A stretch of DNA of 61,600 bases from Bacteroidales bacterium UBA1184 (GCA_002310235.1 DBYO01000004.1:1-61600), one strand, 5' to 3'. Counted from the stretch's first letter, positions 17,429 to 26,395 are shown. Translations and numbers: made by a program. Notes: a model not told the origin generated them from the sequence alone.

Positions 17429-18769
17429 ATGAAAAGAATATTTTTTATCTCCATACTGACACTACTCATTGCCGCAAACGCATATTCGCAAGGAATCATC
17501 GATAAGATAGTAGGAATAGTAGGCAACGAAATCATCATGATGTCCGACATCGAAAACCAGTACATACAGATGCAAAGCCAACAAATGGAAATAACATCCA
17601 ATACGCGCTGTGAAATACTTGAGGACATGATGTTTCAGAAACTACTGTATGTGCAAGCACAGAAAGATAGCATCGAAGTTACACCAAAAGAAGTTGACAT
17701 GGAACTCGATCGCCGTCTTAGCGTATTCATAAACCAAATAGGATCGGAACAGAAACTTGAAGAGTATTTCGGCAAGACCATCAAGTCGATAAAAGAAGAC
17801 TTGCGAAGCACAATAGAAGAGCAAATGATGTCTCAAAAAGTGCAGCAAAAAATAATTGGCGACACCAAGGTTACGCCTTCTGAAGTTAAGCATTTCTACG
17901 AAAGTCTGCCTGCCGACAGCATTCCAACCATCGAAGCCTACTACGAACTTTCTGAAATTGTCATAAAGCCAGAAGTAAGCAAGGAGGACAAAGAAAAGGT
18001 AATTGCAGAACTCAATAAGATTCGCGAACGCATACAAAATGGTGAAAGTTTCTCGACAATGGCTGTGCTCTACTCCGAAGACCCAGGCTCGGCAATGAAA
18101 GGTGGCGAACTCGGATTCGTTAGCAAAACGGACCTTGTACCTGAATTTTCGCAAGTGGCGTTCAATCTAACCAGTCCTCTTGACGTATCACCAGTAGTCG
18201 AAACCGAATATGGTTTTCACATAATACAGATGATCGAAAAACGAGGCAACATGATGAACTTCCGCCACATACTTATGAAACCCAAAGTAAGCATGGAGGC
18301 TTTGGAGGAAGCCGACAGAAAGGCAACCGAGGTTTACAACATCCTCAAAACCGACACTATAAGTTTCACCGATGCTGTAAAAAAATACAGCAATGGTGAC
18401 AGCAAAGGTTCGGATGGGAAAGTGATGAATCCATATTACGGTGATGCTCATATGACCGACGATTTTCTTGACCCATACACAAAAATGGCATTATCGTCAC
18501 TCAAAGAAGGTGAATTTTCAAAGCCTTTCCTATCAAGCGACAACAAGGGAATTCGCGTGATAAAAATAATTCGTCTCGACCTTGATGTTAAGGAACACAA
18601 GGCCAACATGAAAGACGACTACCTTACCATCCAGAAATATGCACTCGAAGACAAAAACAGCAAGCTTGTCGACGAATGGGTAACGGACAAGGTTAAGGGC
18701 GTTTACATAAAGGTTGACGACGAATACAAGGACTGCGATTTCAACGTTAAATGTTGGATAAAGAAATAA
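17429..18769 (+). CDS. surA: Periplasmic chaperone/isomerase SurA
   Basis: A 446-residue exported protein closest in layout to SurA: signal peptide (FFISILTLLIAANAYSQ), N-domain beginning IIDKIVGIVGNEIIMMSDIENQYIQM, first parvulin domain (AYYELSEIVIKPEVSK...GGELGFVSKTDLVPEFSQVAFN), second parvulin domain (NFRHILMKPKVSMEA onwards) and a short C-terminal helix. It escorts outer-membrane beta-barrel proteins through the periplasm. It closes the guaB operon. In many Bacteroidota an OstA-like gene lies nearby; here that gene is 35 kb away at 54239. Confidence 0.93.
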   Translation: MKRIFFISILTLLIAANAYSQGIIDKIVGIVGNEIIMMSDIENQYIQMQSQQMEITSNTRCEILEDMMFQKLLYVQAQKDSIEVTPKEVDMELDRRLSVFINQIGSEQKLEEYFGKTIKSIKEDLRSTIEEQMMSQKVQQKIIGDTKVTPSEVKHFYESLPADSIPTIEAYYELSEIVIKPEVSKEDKEKVIAELNKIRERIQNGESFSTMAVLYSEDPGSAMKGGELGFVSKTDLVPEFSQVAFNLTSPLDVSPVVETEYGFHIIQMIEKRGNMMNFRHILMKPKVSMEALEEADRKATEVYNILKTDTISFTDAVKKYSNGDSKGSDGKVMNPYYGDAHMTDDFLDPYTKMALSSLKEGEFSKPFLSSDNKGIRVIKIIRLDLDVKEHKANMKDDYLTIQKYALEDKNSKLVDEWVTDKVKGVYIKVDDEYKDCDFNVKCWIKK

Positions 18770-18789
18770 GGGCAATTTCTCTATTGTAC

Positions 18790-18841
18790 AGACGCAAAAT
18801 TTTGCGTCTTAATATAAACAAAACCTAAAGCACGGCCGTGG
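18790..18841. repeat. REP-like pair of perfect palindromes after surA
   Basis: The first palindrome, 18790-18809, has ten-base arms AGACGCAAAA and TTTTGCGTCT with no spacer. A second, CACGGCCGTG, lies at 18831-18840 in a locally GC-rich patch that continues GCACGCCGCG. The first could act as an intrinsic terminator for the guaB-surA operon, though only a weak T run follows. Spacing and base content differ from the flanks and resemble short dispersed palindromic elements. Confidence 0.55.
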
Positions 18842-18875
18842 CACGCCGCGACTCAACAAAAAAACAACTTATAGC

Positions 18876-19334
18876 ATGAAGATAGCAAAAATCAAAACCG
18901 AAGTTGGCACCATGAAGATGAACTTCTATTTCAACGACGCACCAAATACGGTGGCAAATTTCATTAAACTGGCCGAAGATGGCTTTTACAACGGACTGCG
19001 TTTTCATCGCGTAATTCCCGAATTTGTAGTTCAAGGTGGTTGCCCGTTCTCGCGCAACCTCGGTGACCCTAGGGTCGGTACAGGTGGACCTGGCTACAAA
19101 ATCAAATGCGAACTAAACGGTGGCAACCAGTACCACGACCGCGGCGTTCTGTCGATGGCACACGCAGGACGCGACACCGGAGGTTCCCAGTTTTTCATCT
19201 GCCTTACGCGCGAATATACTAGCCATCTCGACCGCCAGCACACATGCTTCGGCAAGGTTGTCGAAGGATTGGATGTACTCGACAAGATTCGCCAAGGATG
19301 CAAGATTGAGGAAATAACTATTGAAGAGGAATAA
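18876..19334 (+). CDS. Cyclophilin-type peptidyl-prolyl isomerase
   Basis: A 152-residue single-domain cyclophilin. The catalytic Arg and hydrophobic pocket residues are visible in GLRFHRVIPEFVVQGGCP, GSQFFICL and HLDRQHTCFGKVVEG. No signal peptide is present, so it is cytoplasmic, unlike the three SurA-type folding factors just upstream. Expected role is proline isomerisation in protein folding. It is followed 10 bp later by a lipoprotein gene on the same strand, and the stretch before it carries REP-like palindromes rather than an obvious TAnnTTTG box. Confidence 0.95.
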   Translation: MKIAKIKTEVGTMKMNFYFNDAPNTVANFIKLAEDGFYNGLRFHRVIPEFVVQGGCPFSRNLGDPRVGTGGPGYKIKCELNGGNQYHDRGVLSMAHAGRDTGGSQFFICLTREYTSHLDRQHTCFGKVVEGLDVLDKIRQGCKIEEITIEEE

Positions 19335-19344
19335 AATTGATACT

Positions 19345-20349
19345 ATGAAAAACAAACTCTTTCCCATAGTAATTATGCTTATGGTGCTTATTGCATGGAG
19401 CTGCGGATCGCCCAAGACAACCGAGCCTGCCAAAAGCGCCAACATAGAAACGATGTCAGAAACGGCCACCGATTTTGCTGCCTTAGTCGGACAATGGTGC
19501 GACGCACACAACACCAAAGATGTTGGAGCACTATCGAATGCTTACAACCAGAGCGTTATGTTTTATGGTTCGCCAATGGACAAAAACGAATGCATTGAAA
19601 ACAAACTGGCATTTTTCAAGAAAAAACCCGACTTCAAGCAAGAAGTAACAGGAGAAGTAATAGTAGAAAATATCAGCGACACCGAAGTAAAGTGTAGTTT
19701 CGTGAAGCGTGTTACAGTAGGCGGACAAACCACCGACTATCCATCGTACCTACATTTTCGCAAAGTCGGTGACTTCTGGAAGATTTCGGTTGAGAGCGAC
19801 CTTGTTACCGATGAAAATCTTGCAAAACGTGCCGAAACGAAAAATCTGACCCAGGAAATGGGCGAAAGATATGACGTTTCGGGCACATACGACTTTAATG
19901 GCGATGGCAAGAAGGAATCATGCTACCTACTGGAACCTAAAAAATACAACGACGAAGACCATTTTATGGAATGCGAAGGTGAATGCAACTGTCTTATCAT
20001 GTTCTCCGATAGCAACATTCCGCCAATCGAGGTTGAAACCTGCATTGGCGGCAAACCAAAAATTTACGGTGATTTGGATGGAAACGGAACTATCGAAATT
20101 GGCATTTGGCCATGGTGGTGGACAAGCTGCTGGCATACCTTTTATATATATACACTCGTGAATGGTGAATGGGAATATTTCGTTGATCCTTTCTCGGTAC
20201 ACTGCAACCTTATGGAAGCACTCGAAGAATCTGGAGAACCTATCATCACTCCAGTAAAAGGGCAAAAAGATATGTTCCAGATTAACTACTCCTACTTCGA
20301 TGACGAAGAAGGCATAATGGAAGGAATAAAAACGGTAAAGAAATTATAA
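19345..20349 (+). CDS. Lipoprotein with NTF2-like domain and Ca-loop-like C-terminal part
   Basis: A 334-residue lipoprotein. The ATG at 19345 gives a signal MKNKLFPIVIMLMVLIAWSC; an upstream TTG frame is not needed. Residues 45-150 look like an NTF2/SnoaL fold (FAALVGQWCDAHNTKDVGALSNAY...SYLHFRKVGDFWKIS). The C-terminal half has two Asp-rich loops, DFNGDGKKE and DLDGNGTIE, as in EF-hand or FG-GAP-type calcium loops, separated by a Cys-containing segment (ECEGECNC) and followed by a Trp-rich stretch (WPWWWTSCW). Substrate or ligand is unknown. A strong terminator follows within a few bases. Confidence 0.85.
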   Translation: MKNKLFPIVIMLMVLIAWSCGSPKTTEPAKSANIETMSETATDFAALVGQWCDAHNTKDVGALSNAYNQSVMFYGSPMDKNECIENKLAFFKKKPDFKQEVTGEVIVENISDTEVKCSFVKRVTVGGQTTDYPSYLHFRKVGDFWKISVESDLVTDENLAKRAETKNLTQEMGERYDVSGTYDFNGDGKKESCYLLEPKKYNDEDHFMECEGECNCLIMFSDSNIPPIEVETCIGGKPKIYGDLDGNGTIEIGIWPWWWTSCWHTFYIYTLVNGEWEYFVDPFSVHCNLMEALEESGEPIITPVKGQKDMFQINYSYFDDEEGIMEGIKTVKKL

Positions 20350-20350
20350 C

Positions 20351-20380
20351 AAAAAAGGCTGAGAGCTCAGCCTTTTTTGT
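20351..20380. terminator. Bidirectional rho-independent terminator
   Basis: AAAAAAGGCTGA and its complement flank GAGC and are bordered by A and T runs on both sides. It can stop transcription of the lipoprotein gene on the plus strand and of the mrp-nifU unit on the minus strand. Confidence 0.9.
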
Positions 20381-20411
20381 TCAATAATTATCCATTGTAC
20401 ATTGTCAATTG

Positions 20412-20645
20412 TTAATTTACATTCACCACTTCCTTCACCTGTGGAACATCGGTCTTCAACTTGTCCTCAACACCGAGTTTCAAGGTTTGGATACGATACG
20501 GACATGAACCGCATGCGCCCTGCAATCTTACCTTCACAGTAAAGTCGGGAGTTACTTCAATAAGTTCAATGTCACCACCGTCCTGCTGAAGGAAAGGTTT
20601 TATCTCATCAATCGAGGCTTGGATTTTCTTTACTATTTCTTCCAT
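20412..20645 (-). CDS. NifU C-terminal-domain Fe-S scaffold protein
   Basis: A 77-residue protein equal to the Nfu/NifU C-terminal domain, which holds a labile 4Fe-4S cluster between two monomers and hands it to apo-proteins. The cluster motif CGSCPYR is present in the setting LQGACGSCPYRIQTL, with Tyr where many homologues have Met. The preceding FLQQDGGDIELIEV is the conserved start of the fold. It follows the Mrp gene by 11 bp, a pairing that links two Fe-S carrier proteins in one operon, divergent from a large Fe-S flavoprotein gene. Confidence 0.94.
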   Translation of the reverse strand: MEEIVKKIQASIDEIKPFLQQDGGDIELIEVTPDFTVKVRLQGACGSCPYRIQTLKLGVEDKLKTDVPQVKEVVNVN

Positions 20646-20656
20646 ATTGAATAAAT

Positions 20657-21751
20657 TTACTTTGTTTCTACCATTTTTGTCGGTGGCAAGGTTGCATTGC
20701 GCTTTTCGACAGCCTTTACCAGATTTGCAGCAAGCTGAGCAAACAATTTTCCAACTATGCTTGCAAATTCCATCGAAGCAGGCATTCCCTTGTCGCCGCT
20801 ATCGCAGATTGACTTCACGATAGGAATCTGTCCGAGAAGTTCGGTGTCCATTGCCTTTGCAAGTTCAACACCGCCATCCTTGCCAAACAGGTAATACTTG
20901 TTGTCGGGCAATTCGGCAGGTGTAAACCACGACATATTCTCGACGATACCCAAAATCGGAACATTGATATCCTTGGTACGGAACAGCGAAACCGCCTTGC
21001 GAGCATCGGCAATTGCAACCTGCTGAGGCGTACAAACAACCACTACGCCCGTAACTGGAACGGTCTGAACCAATGTAAGATGTATGTCGCCGGTTCCTGG
21101 AGGCATATCGAAAAGCAAATAGTCGAGTTCGCCCCACTTGGTATTCTGTATAAATTGTCTCATTACACCAGCAGCCATTGGACCACGCCAAATTGCTGCA
21201 CTTCCAGGAGCAACAAAATAACCAACCGACAACAACTTAATTCCGTATTGTTCGACTGGCATAATAATTTCACGTCCTTCGCTGTCGGCTTCTGCCAAAG
21301 GCTGTGCGTCTTCGGTGTTGAACATCTTCGGCACACTTGGACCAAATATGTCGGCATCGAGCAAACCTACCTTATACCCCTTTTGTGCCAACGAAATTGC
21401 AAGATTCACAGCAACAGTTGATTTACCAACACCGCCCTTGCCACCTGCTACAGCAATAATATTCTTTACCTTGCCGACACCACACTCTACAGGTTGCTTC
21501 TTCGTTTCCTTCGGCTTTACCTTTGTTACAACATTTACAGCGACATCACCGAAATGAGCCTCCAAAGCATCTTTTACATCACGTCTGATTGATGCAAGAA
21601 ACGGATCGGTAGCCTTTGGAAACAAAAGTGTTACATTTATTTCTTTTCCTTCGACTTCAATATCTCCAATCATACCTTCGGACTCAAGAGTATTACCCGT
21701 TTCTGGATAACACACAGCACCAAGGACTTCTATAATATCATCTCTATTCAT
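20657..21751 (-). CDS. mrp: Mrp/NBP35-family Fe-S carrier ATPase
   Basis: A 364-residue protein with an N-terminal MIP18/DUF59 domain (residues 1-80) and a deviant-Walker P-loop ATPase (GGKGGVGKSTVAVNLA, about residues 103-118). Other blocks: LDADIFGPSVPKMF, WRGPMAAGVMRQFI and DYLLFDMPPGTGDIHLTLVQ. The CxxC pair that usually follows ENMS in Mrp proteins is not there: the text reads ENMSWFTPAELPDNKYYLFG. Cluster binding, if it occurs, must use other residues, or the protein depends on its NifU partner. A TACCTTTG box lies 22 nt upstream. Confidence 0.94.
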   Translation of the reverse strand: MNRDDIIEVLGAVCYPETGNTLESEGMIGDIEVEGKEINVTLLFPKATDPFLASIRRDVKDALEAHFGDVAVNVVTKVKPKETKKQPVECGVGKVKNIIAVAGGKGGVGKSTVAVNLAISLAQKGYKVGLLDADIFGPSVPKMFNTEDAQPLAEADSEGREIIMPVEQYGIKLLSVGYFVAPGSAAIWRGPMAAGVMRQFIQNTKWGELDYLLFDMPPGTGDIHLTLVQTVPVTGVVVVCTPQQVAIADARKAVSLFRTKDINVPILGIVENMSWFTPAELPDNKYYLFGKDGGVELAKAMDTELLGQIPIVKSICDSGDKGMPASMEFASIVGKLFAQLAANLVKAVEKRNATLPPTKMVETK

Positions 21752-21773
21752 TATATTATGTTTTTAAGAATTG

Positions 21774-21781
21774 CAAAGGTA
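21774..21781 (-). promoter_or_regulatory. -7 promoter box TACCTTTG of mrp-nifU
   Basis: Lies 22 nt upstream of the mrp start on the minus strand. Confidence 0.6.
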
Positions 21782-21996
21782 AATAAATATTTACGATATT
21801 CGAAGGACGAATGTCTATTTTCGATTTTGCATATTCAACAAGACAAAACATTAACAGCCCCCAATTCTTGGCAAGAATCTTAAAAAAATAAATTTTGAAT
21901 TGCATTAAAAAAAAATATAAATTTAGTGCCTTGAATTTTATCAAGCAATATTTTAACTAACTAATTGACAAACAAAATATTAAAAAGATTAGAGAT

Positions 21997-24900
21997 ATGT
22001 ACAAAATTACCGAACATCCGATTTTGGACATTCCTCAAACCGAACAGACCACCTTTGAATACAATGGTCAGAAGGTTACAGGACAAAAAGGTTATACAAT
22101 TGCTGCAGCTTTGCATCAAGCAGGTTTCCCAGTACACAGTCATAGCATCGACGGACGCGAGCGCAGCCTCGAGTGCGGCATCGGCAAATGCGGTGCATGC
22201 CAAATGCTGGTCGATGGCGAAATAAAGCGTATCTGCATAACTCCAGTCGATGGCGTTAAGTCGGTTCGCGAAATTCCGCAGGATTATTTCCCGCAGGTCA
22301 TCGAACCAAAGGACGAAACCCGCAAGGTTTACAAAACTCAGGTTGTAATCATCGGTGCTGGTCCTGCAGGTCTGGCTTGCCGCGAAAAGCTCAACGAAAT
22401 GGGCATTGCCAACATCGTTGTCGATAACAACGAACGAGTTGGCGGTCAGTTCAATATGCAGACGCACCAGTTCTTCTTCTTCGAGAAGGAAAAGGTTTAT
22501 GGTGGAATGCGTGGTTTCGACATAGCAAAGTCGCTCGCTGGTGACGACCACAGCAATATCTTCCTCAACTCCACTGTTTGGGATTTGCTCGAAGGTAAGC
22601 GCGTGGCTTGCAAGAACCTCCGAGACGGAAGCATCTTCTACATCGATGCCGAACATCTTGTAGTTGCTACAGGTGCTGTTCCGTTTATGCCAGTATTCGA
22701 AAACGACGATCTTCCAGGCGTTTACACTGCTGCAGTTGTCCAAAAGATGATGAACGTAGAACATACACTTCTCGGCAAGCGCATTCTTTCTATAGGTGCA
22801 GGAAACATCGGCTACCTAACTTCGTATCAGGCGACACAGGCAGGCGCAAAAGTTGTGGCAGTCGTCGAAGCAATGGACCACGAAGGTGGTTTCCCAGTTC
22901 AGGCAAACCGTGTACGCCGACTTGGCATTCCTATCTACACTTCGCACACTCTGCTCCGCGCAATACCGAACGAAACCCACACAGGCATAGTAGGTGCAGT
23001 AATTGCAGAATGCAAGAACTTCCAGCCGATTCCAGGCACAGAGAAAGTAATCGAAGGAATTGATGTAATTAATATATGTACAGGACTTATACCCGACAGC
23101 CAGTTGCTCACAAAGGGACGCGAAGTCTTCGGAGCAAATGTATTCGGTGCTGGTGATGCAGTTCGCGTTGGCGAAGGTACATGCGCCGTTCTTCGCGGAA
23201 AGCAGGTTGCCCTCGAAATTGCAATGCAGATGAACAAGCGCGTCAACTATGACGAATACCTTGCGGTTTCGAAGGAATACATCGATGCACAACAGCGTCC
23301 GGTACGCATTCTGCAGAAACCAAATAAGCCGACTAGCGAGCGTATGAACACTCGCGGATTCGTCGTTGCCGACTGCCTCTACGGATTTGCCTGCAACCCA
23401 TGCTCGTTCTCGTGTCCGCAAGGTGCAATCACAAAGGCTTCTACCTCATCGGTTCCCGAAATCGACTACAACAAGTGCATCGGCTGTATGGAGTGTGTTT
23501 CGCACTGCCCGGGTCTAGCACTCTTCGGCTACAACCTGCAGAAGAATACTTTGTTCCTGCCTATCGAATACCACGTTGACGTCAATTCCGAAGTCGTACT
23601 TATCAACGACAACGGCGAAAAGGTTGGCGAAGGCGTTGTTGAACACATCAAGATTAACGAAAACAAGACCAACGTTGCCCGCGTAAAGGCTACCGACGTA
23701 AGCGGTGAAAAGCTGACAGAAGTTACTGGCTTTATCCTGAAGAAGAACTTCGGCGAGAAGGTTGCAATGAACCCGACCAAGAAGGACGGCAAGGAACCTG
23801 CTTACATCTGCCATTGCGAAGACGTTCAGCTCGACAAGATACTCGAAGTCATTGGCGACCGCAAGGTTATTTCGGTTGACGAATTGAAGCACACCACCCG
23901 TATTGGTATGGGAACCTGCCGTGGAAAACGTTGTATTCCGCGCGTAAAGCAGTTGCTCCGCGGCTACGGCATCGAGGTTGTTGGCGACGCTACTCCTCGT
24001 GGACCTTTGTCGAACCAGGTTACAATAAACGACATGCAGCCGACGAACAAGCCTGTTGAATTTATCGCAGGAAAGAACACAAAGCGCGTCGAATGCGATG
24101 TATTTGTTGCCGGTGGCGGTATCGCAGGTAGCGCATTGTTCCGCTACTTCTCCGAAGCTGGCAAGAAGACTGTTCTCTGCAATGCAGAACGCGGTTCTTC
24201 ATGGCGTTGCATCGGTGGTGGTCGTCCAGCATTCTCGGTTCCCGAAATTGCCGACATCGCAAACCACAACCAGGACATCTTCCGCGAATTGCAAAGCAAG
24301 ACCAACGTGGGCTACTATCCGATTCGCTATGTAGGCTTCGCACACGACGAAGCAACATACAAGTCGTTGGAAGCATCGCTCGGCTGGTCGGACGGCTATA
24401 TGGTTGACAGGAAGGACTTCCAGAAGGAAATTTCACCATATTTCAACCCGAATCTCGACACATATAGCGCAGCATGCGTAACCAACAACTGCTGGCAGGC
24501 AACTCCAGGCAAGGTAATCGACTACATCCGTCACTTGGCTTGCGAAAAAGGTGGCGTACTGCTCGAAGACTGCCGCTTGGTTGAAGTTCAGCGTACAGCA
24601 AAGGGATTCATGGCGTTGGTTTACACCCACGACAAGGAATTCGTTGAATACCACTGCGAACACTTTGTAAACTCGCTCGGTTATCAGGCAGCAAAATTTG
24701 CAAAGCAGCTCGGTATCGAGACTGGACTTTACCCAATCAAACATCAAGCATTTATCACAGGTCGTCTGCCAATGATGGGTAAGGACGGTGAGTGCTTGGA
24801 TATGCTCATCGACCGCCGTCAATACAAGGGTTTCTCGGCAGTTTACGGACAGCAATTCAAGGAAACTGGACAAATCATCGGTTGTGCATCACCGGGCGTA

Positions 24901-25218
24901 GATGCTGCCGAGGCTGGCAAGAACCTCAAGTTCAACGCACAGAATTTCCTCGAAATTTGCTCCGAAATGTTCCGCGAATGGATACCGCAACTTGGTGCTG
25001 TCAGCTTCCAGGCATTCTGGGCAGGCTACTACACCGAACCGCGCTACATCATCGACCCGGGACACGGCTTGCTCGTCGGTCTGCAGGGACACGGCTTCAT
25101 GCTCGGCCAGTACCTTGCAAAGATGTATGTCGACAGGTACATGGGACGTCCAGTTCCAGACTATGCCGACAGATTGTTGCTCAGTGGCGACGGTCTTTGC
25201 GAAAATGCGTTCAAATAG
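21997..25218 (+). CDS. Giant fused FAD / Fe-S oxidoreductase (HcnABC or opine/amino-acid dehydrogenase-like)
   Basis: A 1073-residue fusion with five modules in order. Residues 20-95: plant-type 2Fe-2S ferredoxin fold with Cys 60, 65, 68 and 80. Residues 115-420: FAD/NAD-type disulfide-reductase fold (GAGPAG at 120, second Rossmann GAGNIG at 267, GAGDAV near 385). Residues 460-505: two 4Fe-4S sites (Cys 466, 469, 473 and CIGCMECVSHCP). Residues 603-650: BFD-type 2Fe-2S (Cys 605, 607, 641, 646). Residues 700-1070: DAO-type FAD domain (GGGIAG at 706). In HcnABC and sarcosine- or opine-oxidase-type enzymes the 2Fe-2S, FAD/BFD and DAO parts are separate subunits. Likely oxidises an amino acid or secondary amine. 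Cytoplasmic; no signal peptide. Confidence 0.9.
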   Translation: MYKITEHPILDIPQTEQTTFEYNGQKVTGQKGYTIAAALHQAGFPVHSHSIDGRERSLECGIGKCGACQMLVDGEIKRICITPVDGVKSVREIPQDYFPQVIEPKDETRKVYKTQVVIIGAGPAGLACREKLNEMGIANIVVDNNERVGGQFNMQTHQFFFFEKEKVYGGMRGFDIAKSLAGDDHSNIFLNSTVWDLLEGKRVACKNLRDGSIFYIDAEHLVVATGAVPFMPVFENDDLPGVYTAAVVQKMMNVEHTLLGKRILSIGAGNIGYLTSYQATQAGAKVVAVVEAMDHEGGFPVQANRVRRLGIPIYTSHTLLRAIPNETHTGIVGAVIAECKNFQPIPGTEKVIEGIDVINICTGLIPDSQLLTKGREVFGANVFGAGDAVRVGEGTCAVLRGKQVALEIAMQMNKRVNYDEYLAVSKEYIDAQQRPVRILQKPNKPTSERMNTRGFVVADCLYGFACNPCSFSCPQGAITKASTSSVPEIDYNKCIGCMECVSHCPGLALFGYNLQKNTLFLPIEYHVDVNSEVVLINDNGEKVGEGVVEHIKINENKTNVARVKATDVSGEKLTEVTGFILKKNFGEKVAMNPTKKDGKEPAYICHCEDVQLDKILEVIGDRKVISVDELKHTTRIGMGTCRGKRCIPRVKQLLRGYGIEVVGDATPRGPLSNQVTINDMQPTNKPVEFIAGKNTKRVECDVFVAGGGIAGSALFRYFSEAGKKTVLCNAERGSSWRCIGGGRPAFSVPEIADIANHNQDIFRELQSKTNVGYYPIRYVGFAHDEATYKSLEASLGWSDGYMVDRKDFQKEISPYFNPNLDTYSAACVTNNCWQATPGKVIDYIRHLACEKGGVLLEDCRLVEVQRTAKGFMALVYTHDKEFVEYHCEHFVNSLGYQAAKFAKQLGIETGLYPIKHQAFITGRLPMMGKDGECLDMLIDRRQYKGFSAVYGQQFKETGQIIGCASPGVDAAEAGKNLKFNAQNFLEICSEMFREWIPQLGAVSFQAFWAGYYTEPRYIIDPGHGLLVGLQGHGFMLGQYLAKMYVDRYMGRPVPDYADRLLLSGDGLCENAFK

Positions 25219-25240
25219 GATTTACGCAACTTTTAAAATA

Positions 25241-25270
25241 AAAAAGAAGGGCGAAAGCTCTTCTTTTTTT
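25241..25270. terminator. Bidirectional terminator between oxidoreductase and rimM
   Basis: AAAAAGAAGGGC, loop GAAA, then GCTCTTCTTTTTTT. It forms a stem with one G.U pair and T runs on both strands, serving the convergent oxidoreductase and rpsP-rimM units. Confidence 0.85.
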
Positions 25271-25303
25271 ATTGCTTTTCAAACAAATTACATCTTATTC
25301 CCC

Positions 25304-25834
25304 CTACTCCAGATATAAATCTATCAGTCCTTCGGGAGCATCAATATAAACTTCCTGCTTGTCGTCGTCGATGCCAACAACTATATCTTCGGTGTAAGGG
25401 ATAATTATTGTCTTGCCGTTGAAGTCGGTTTCAAAGACCGGATTTCCAGGAATTAGGTTGAAATCGGCAATCTCACCGACAAATCCGCGATGTGCATCGA
25501 AAACCTTGTAGCCCACCAGTTCAAGTTCCTCGTCGAATTCCTCTGCGTCCTGCACATCGTCGGCAAACACCAGCACCTTGCAGCCTACATATTTTTCGGC
25601 AGCTTCGGCACTATCGATGTATTTGAATTTTGTGGCAACATAACCACCAGAATATTTGTAGTCCTCTACGAAAAAAGGAACCGGTAAACCTTCGATAAGA
25701 AGGAATACCGGTATTTCTTCGTCAAGCAAGTCGTCGGAGAAATTATTTTCGAACTTTAGGCTGAGATGACCATTAAGTCCGTAGGTTTTGGCAACCTGAG
25801 CAATTTCAACCAACTCCTTGTTGTCAAACAGCAT
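25304..25834 (-). CDS. rimM: 16S rRNA processing protein RimM
   Basis: A 176-residue RimM that assists 30S head assembly through uS19. The N-terminal domain begins ELVEIAQVAKTYGLNGHLSLKF, a family hallmark, and the C-terminal PRC-barrel part contains ELVGYKVFDAHRGFVGEIADF and PGNPVFETDFNGKTIIIPYTEDIV. It starts 3 bp after rpsP, a conserved pairing; the trmD and rplS genes of the classical operon are absent here. Confidence 0.95.
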   Translation of the reverse strand: MLFDNKELVEIAQVAKTYGLNGHLSLKFENNFSDDLLDEEIPVFLLIEGLPVPFFVEDYKYSGGYVATKFKYIDSAEAAEKYVGCKVLVFADDVQDAEEFDEELELVGYKVFDAHRGFVGEIADFNLIPGNPVFETDFNGKTIIIPYTEDIVVGIDDDKQEVYIDAPEGLIDLYLE

Positions 25835-25837
25835 AGC

Positions 25838-26395
25838 TTATTCTGCTGGAGTTTCAGCTGGAGCTTCTTCTGCAGTTTCTTCTGCATTTGCTTCAGCAGC
25901 TGCTTCCTTTGCAGCCTCTTCGAGAGCTGCCATAGCTTCAGCGCGCTTCTTTGCGATAGCTTCTGCTCTTTGTTCCTTAACCTTGGTTTCAGCTTCAAGT
26001 CTAGCCTTTTCGTCAGCCTTCTTTGCTGCTGCGAGTTCGCTCTTCTTGTTGCTAACCTTGATGTTCTTTTCGTCCAACCATGCATTGAAACGTCTTTCTG
26101 CTTCTGCTTCGTTGAAAGCACCCTTCTTTACGCCTTCGAGAAGGTGTTTCTTCATCAAAACGCCCTTGTACGACAAGATACGTCTAACGGTTTCGGTTGG
26201 CTGAGCACCCTTCTGGAGCCATGCCAATGCAGAATCGAAGTTAAGATCGATTGTTGCAGGGTTTGTCATCGGATTGTAAGTTCCGAGTTTTTCAATAAAT
26301 CTACCATCACGTGGTGATCTGCTGTCGGCAACGACGATGTGGTAGAAAGCTCTTGCCTTACGTCCGTGCCTTGAAAGTCTTAATTTTACTGACAT
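25838..26395 (-). CDS. rpsP: 30S ribosomal protein bS16 with long C-terminal extension
   Basis: A 185-residue bS16. The core (MSVKLRLSRHGRKARAFYHIVVADSRSPRDGRFIEKLGTYNP in positions 1-42 by key residues SRSPRDGRFIE) occupies about 80 residues. The rest is an added tail: a helical Lys/Ala/Glu region (residues 115-165) ending in an Ala/Glu/Pro run with net negative charge. E. coli bS16 has 82 residues, so the extension more than doubles the protein. Such tails are usual in Bacteroidales but uncharacterised. Promoter box TACTTTTG lies 57 nt upstream with a leader hairpin between. Confidence 0.96.
   Translation of the reverse strand: MSVKLRLSRHGRKARAFYHIVVADSRSPRDGRFIEKLGTYNPMTNPATIDLNFDSALAWLQKGAQPTETVRRILSYKGVLMKKHLLEGVKKGAFNEAEAERRFNAWLDEKNIKVSNKKSELAAAKKADEKARLEAETKVKEQRAEAIAKKRAEAMAALEEAAKEAAAEANAEETAEEAPAETPAE

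Noticed and set aside
22816..23421. 201-codon open frame on the minus strand within the large oxidoreductase
   Set aside because: Antisense to an intact, motif-rich gene; no start signals and no domain.
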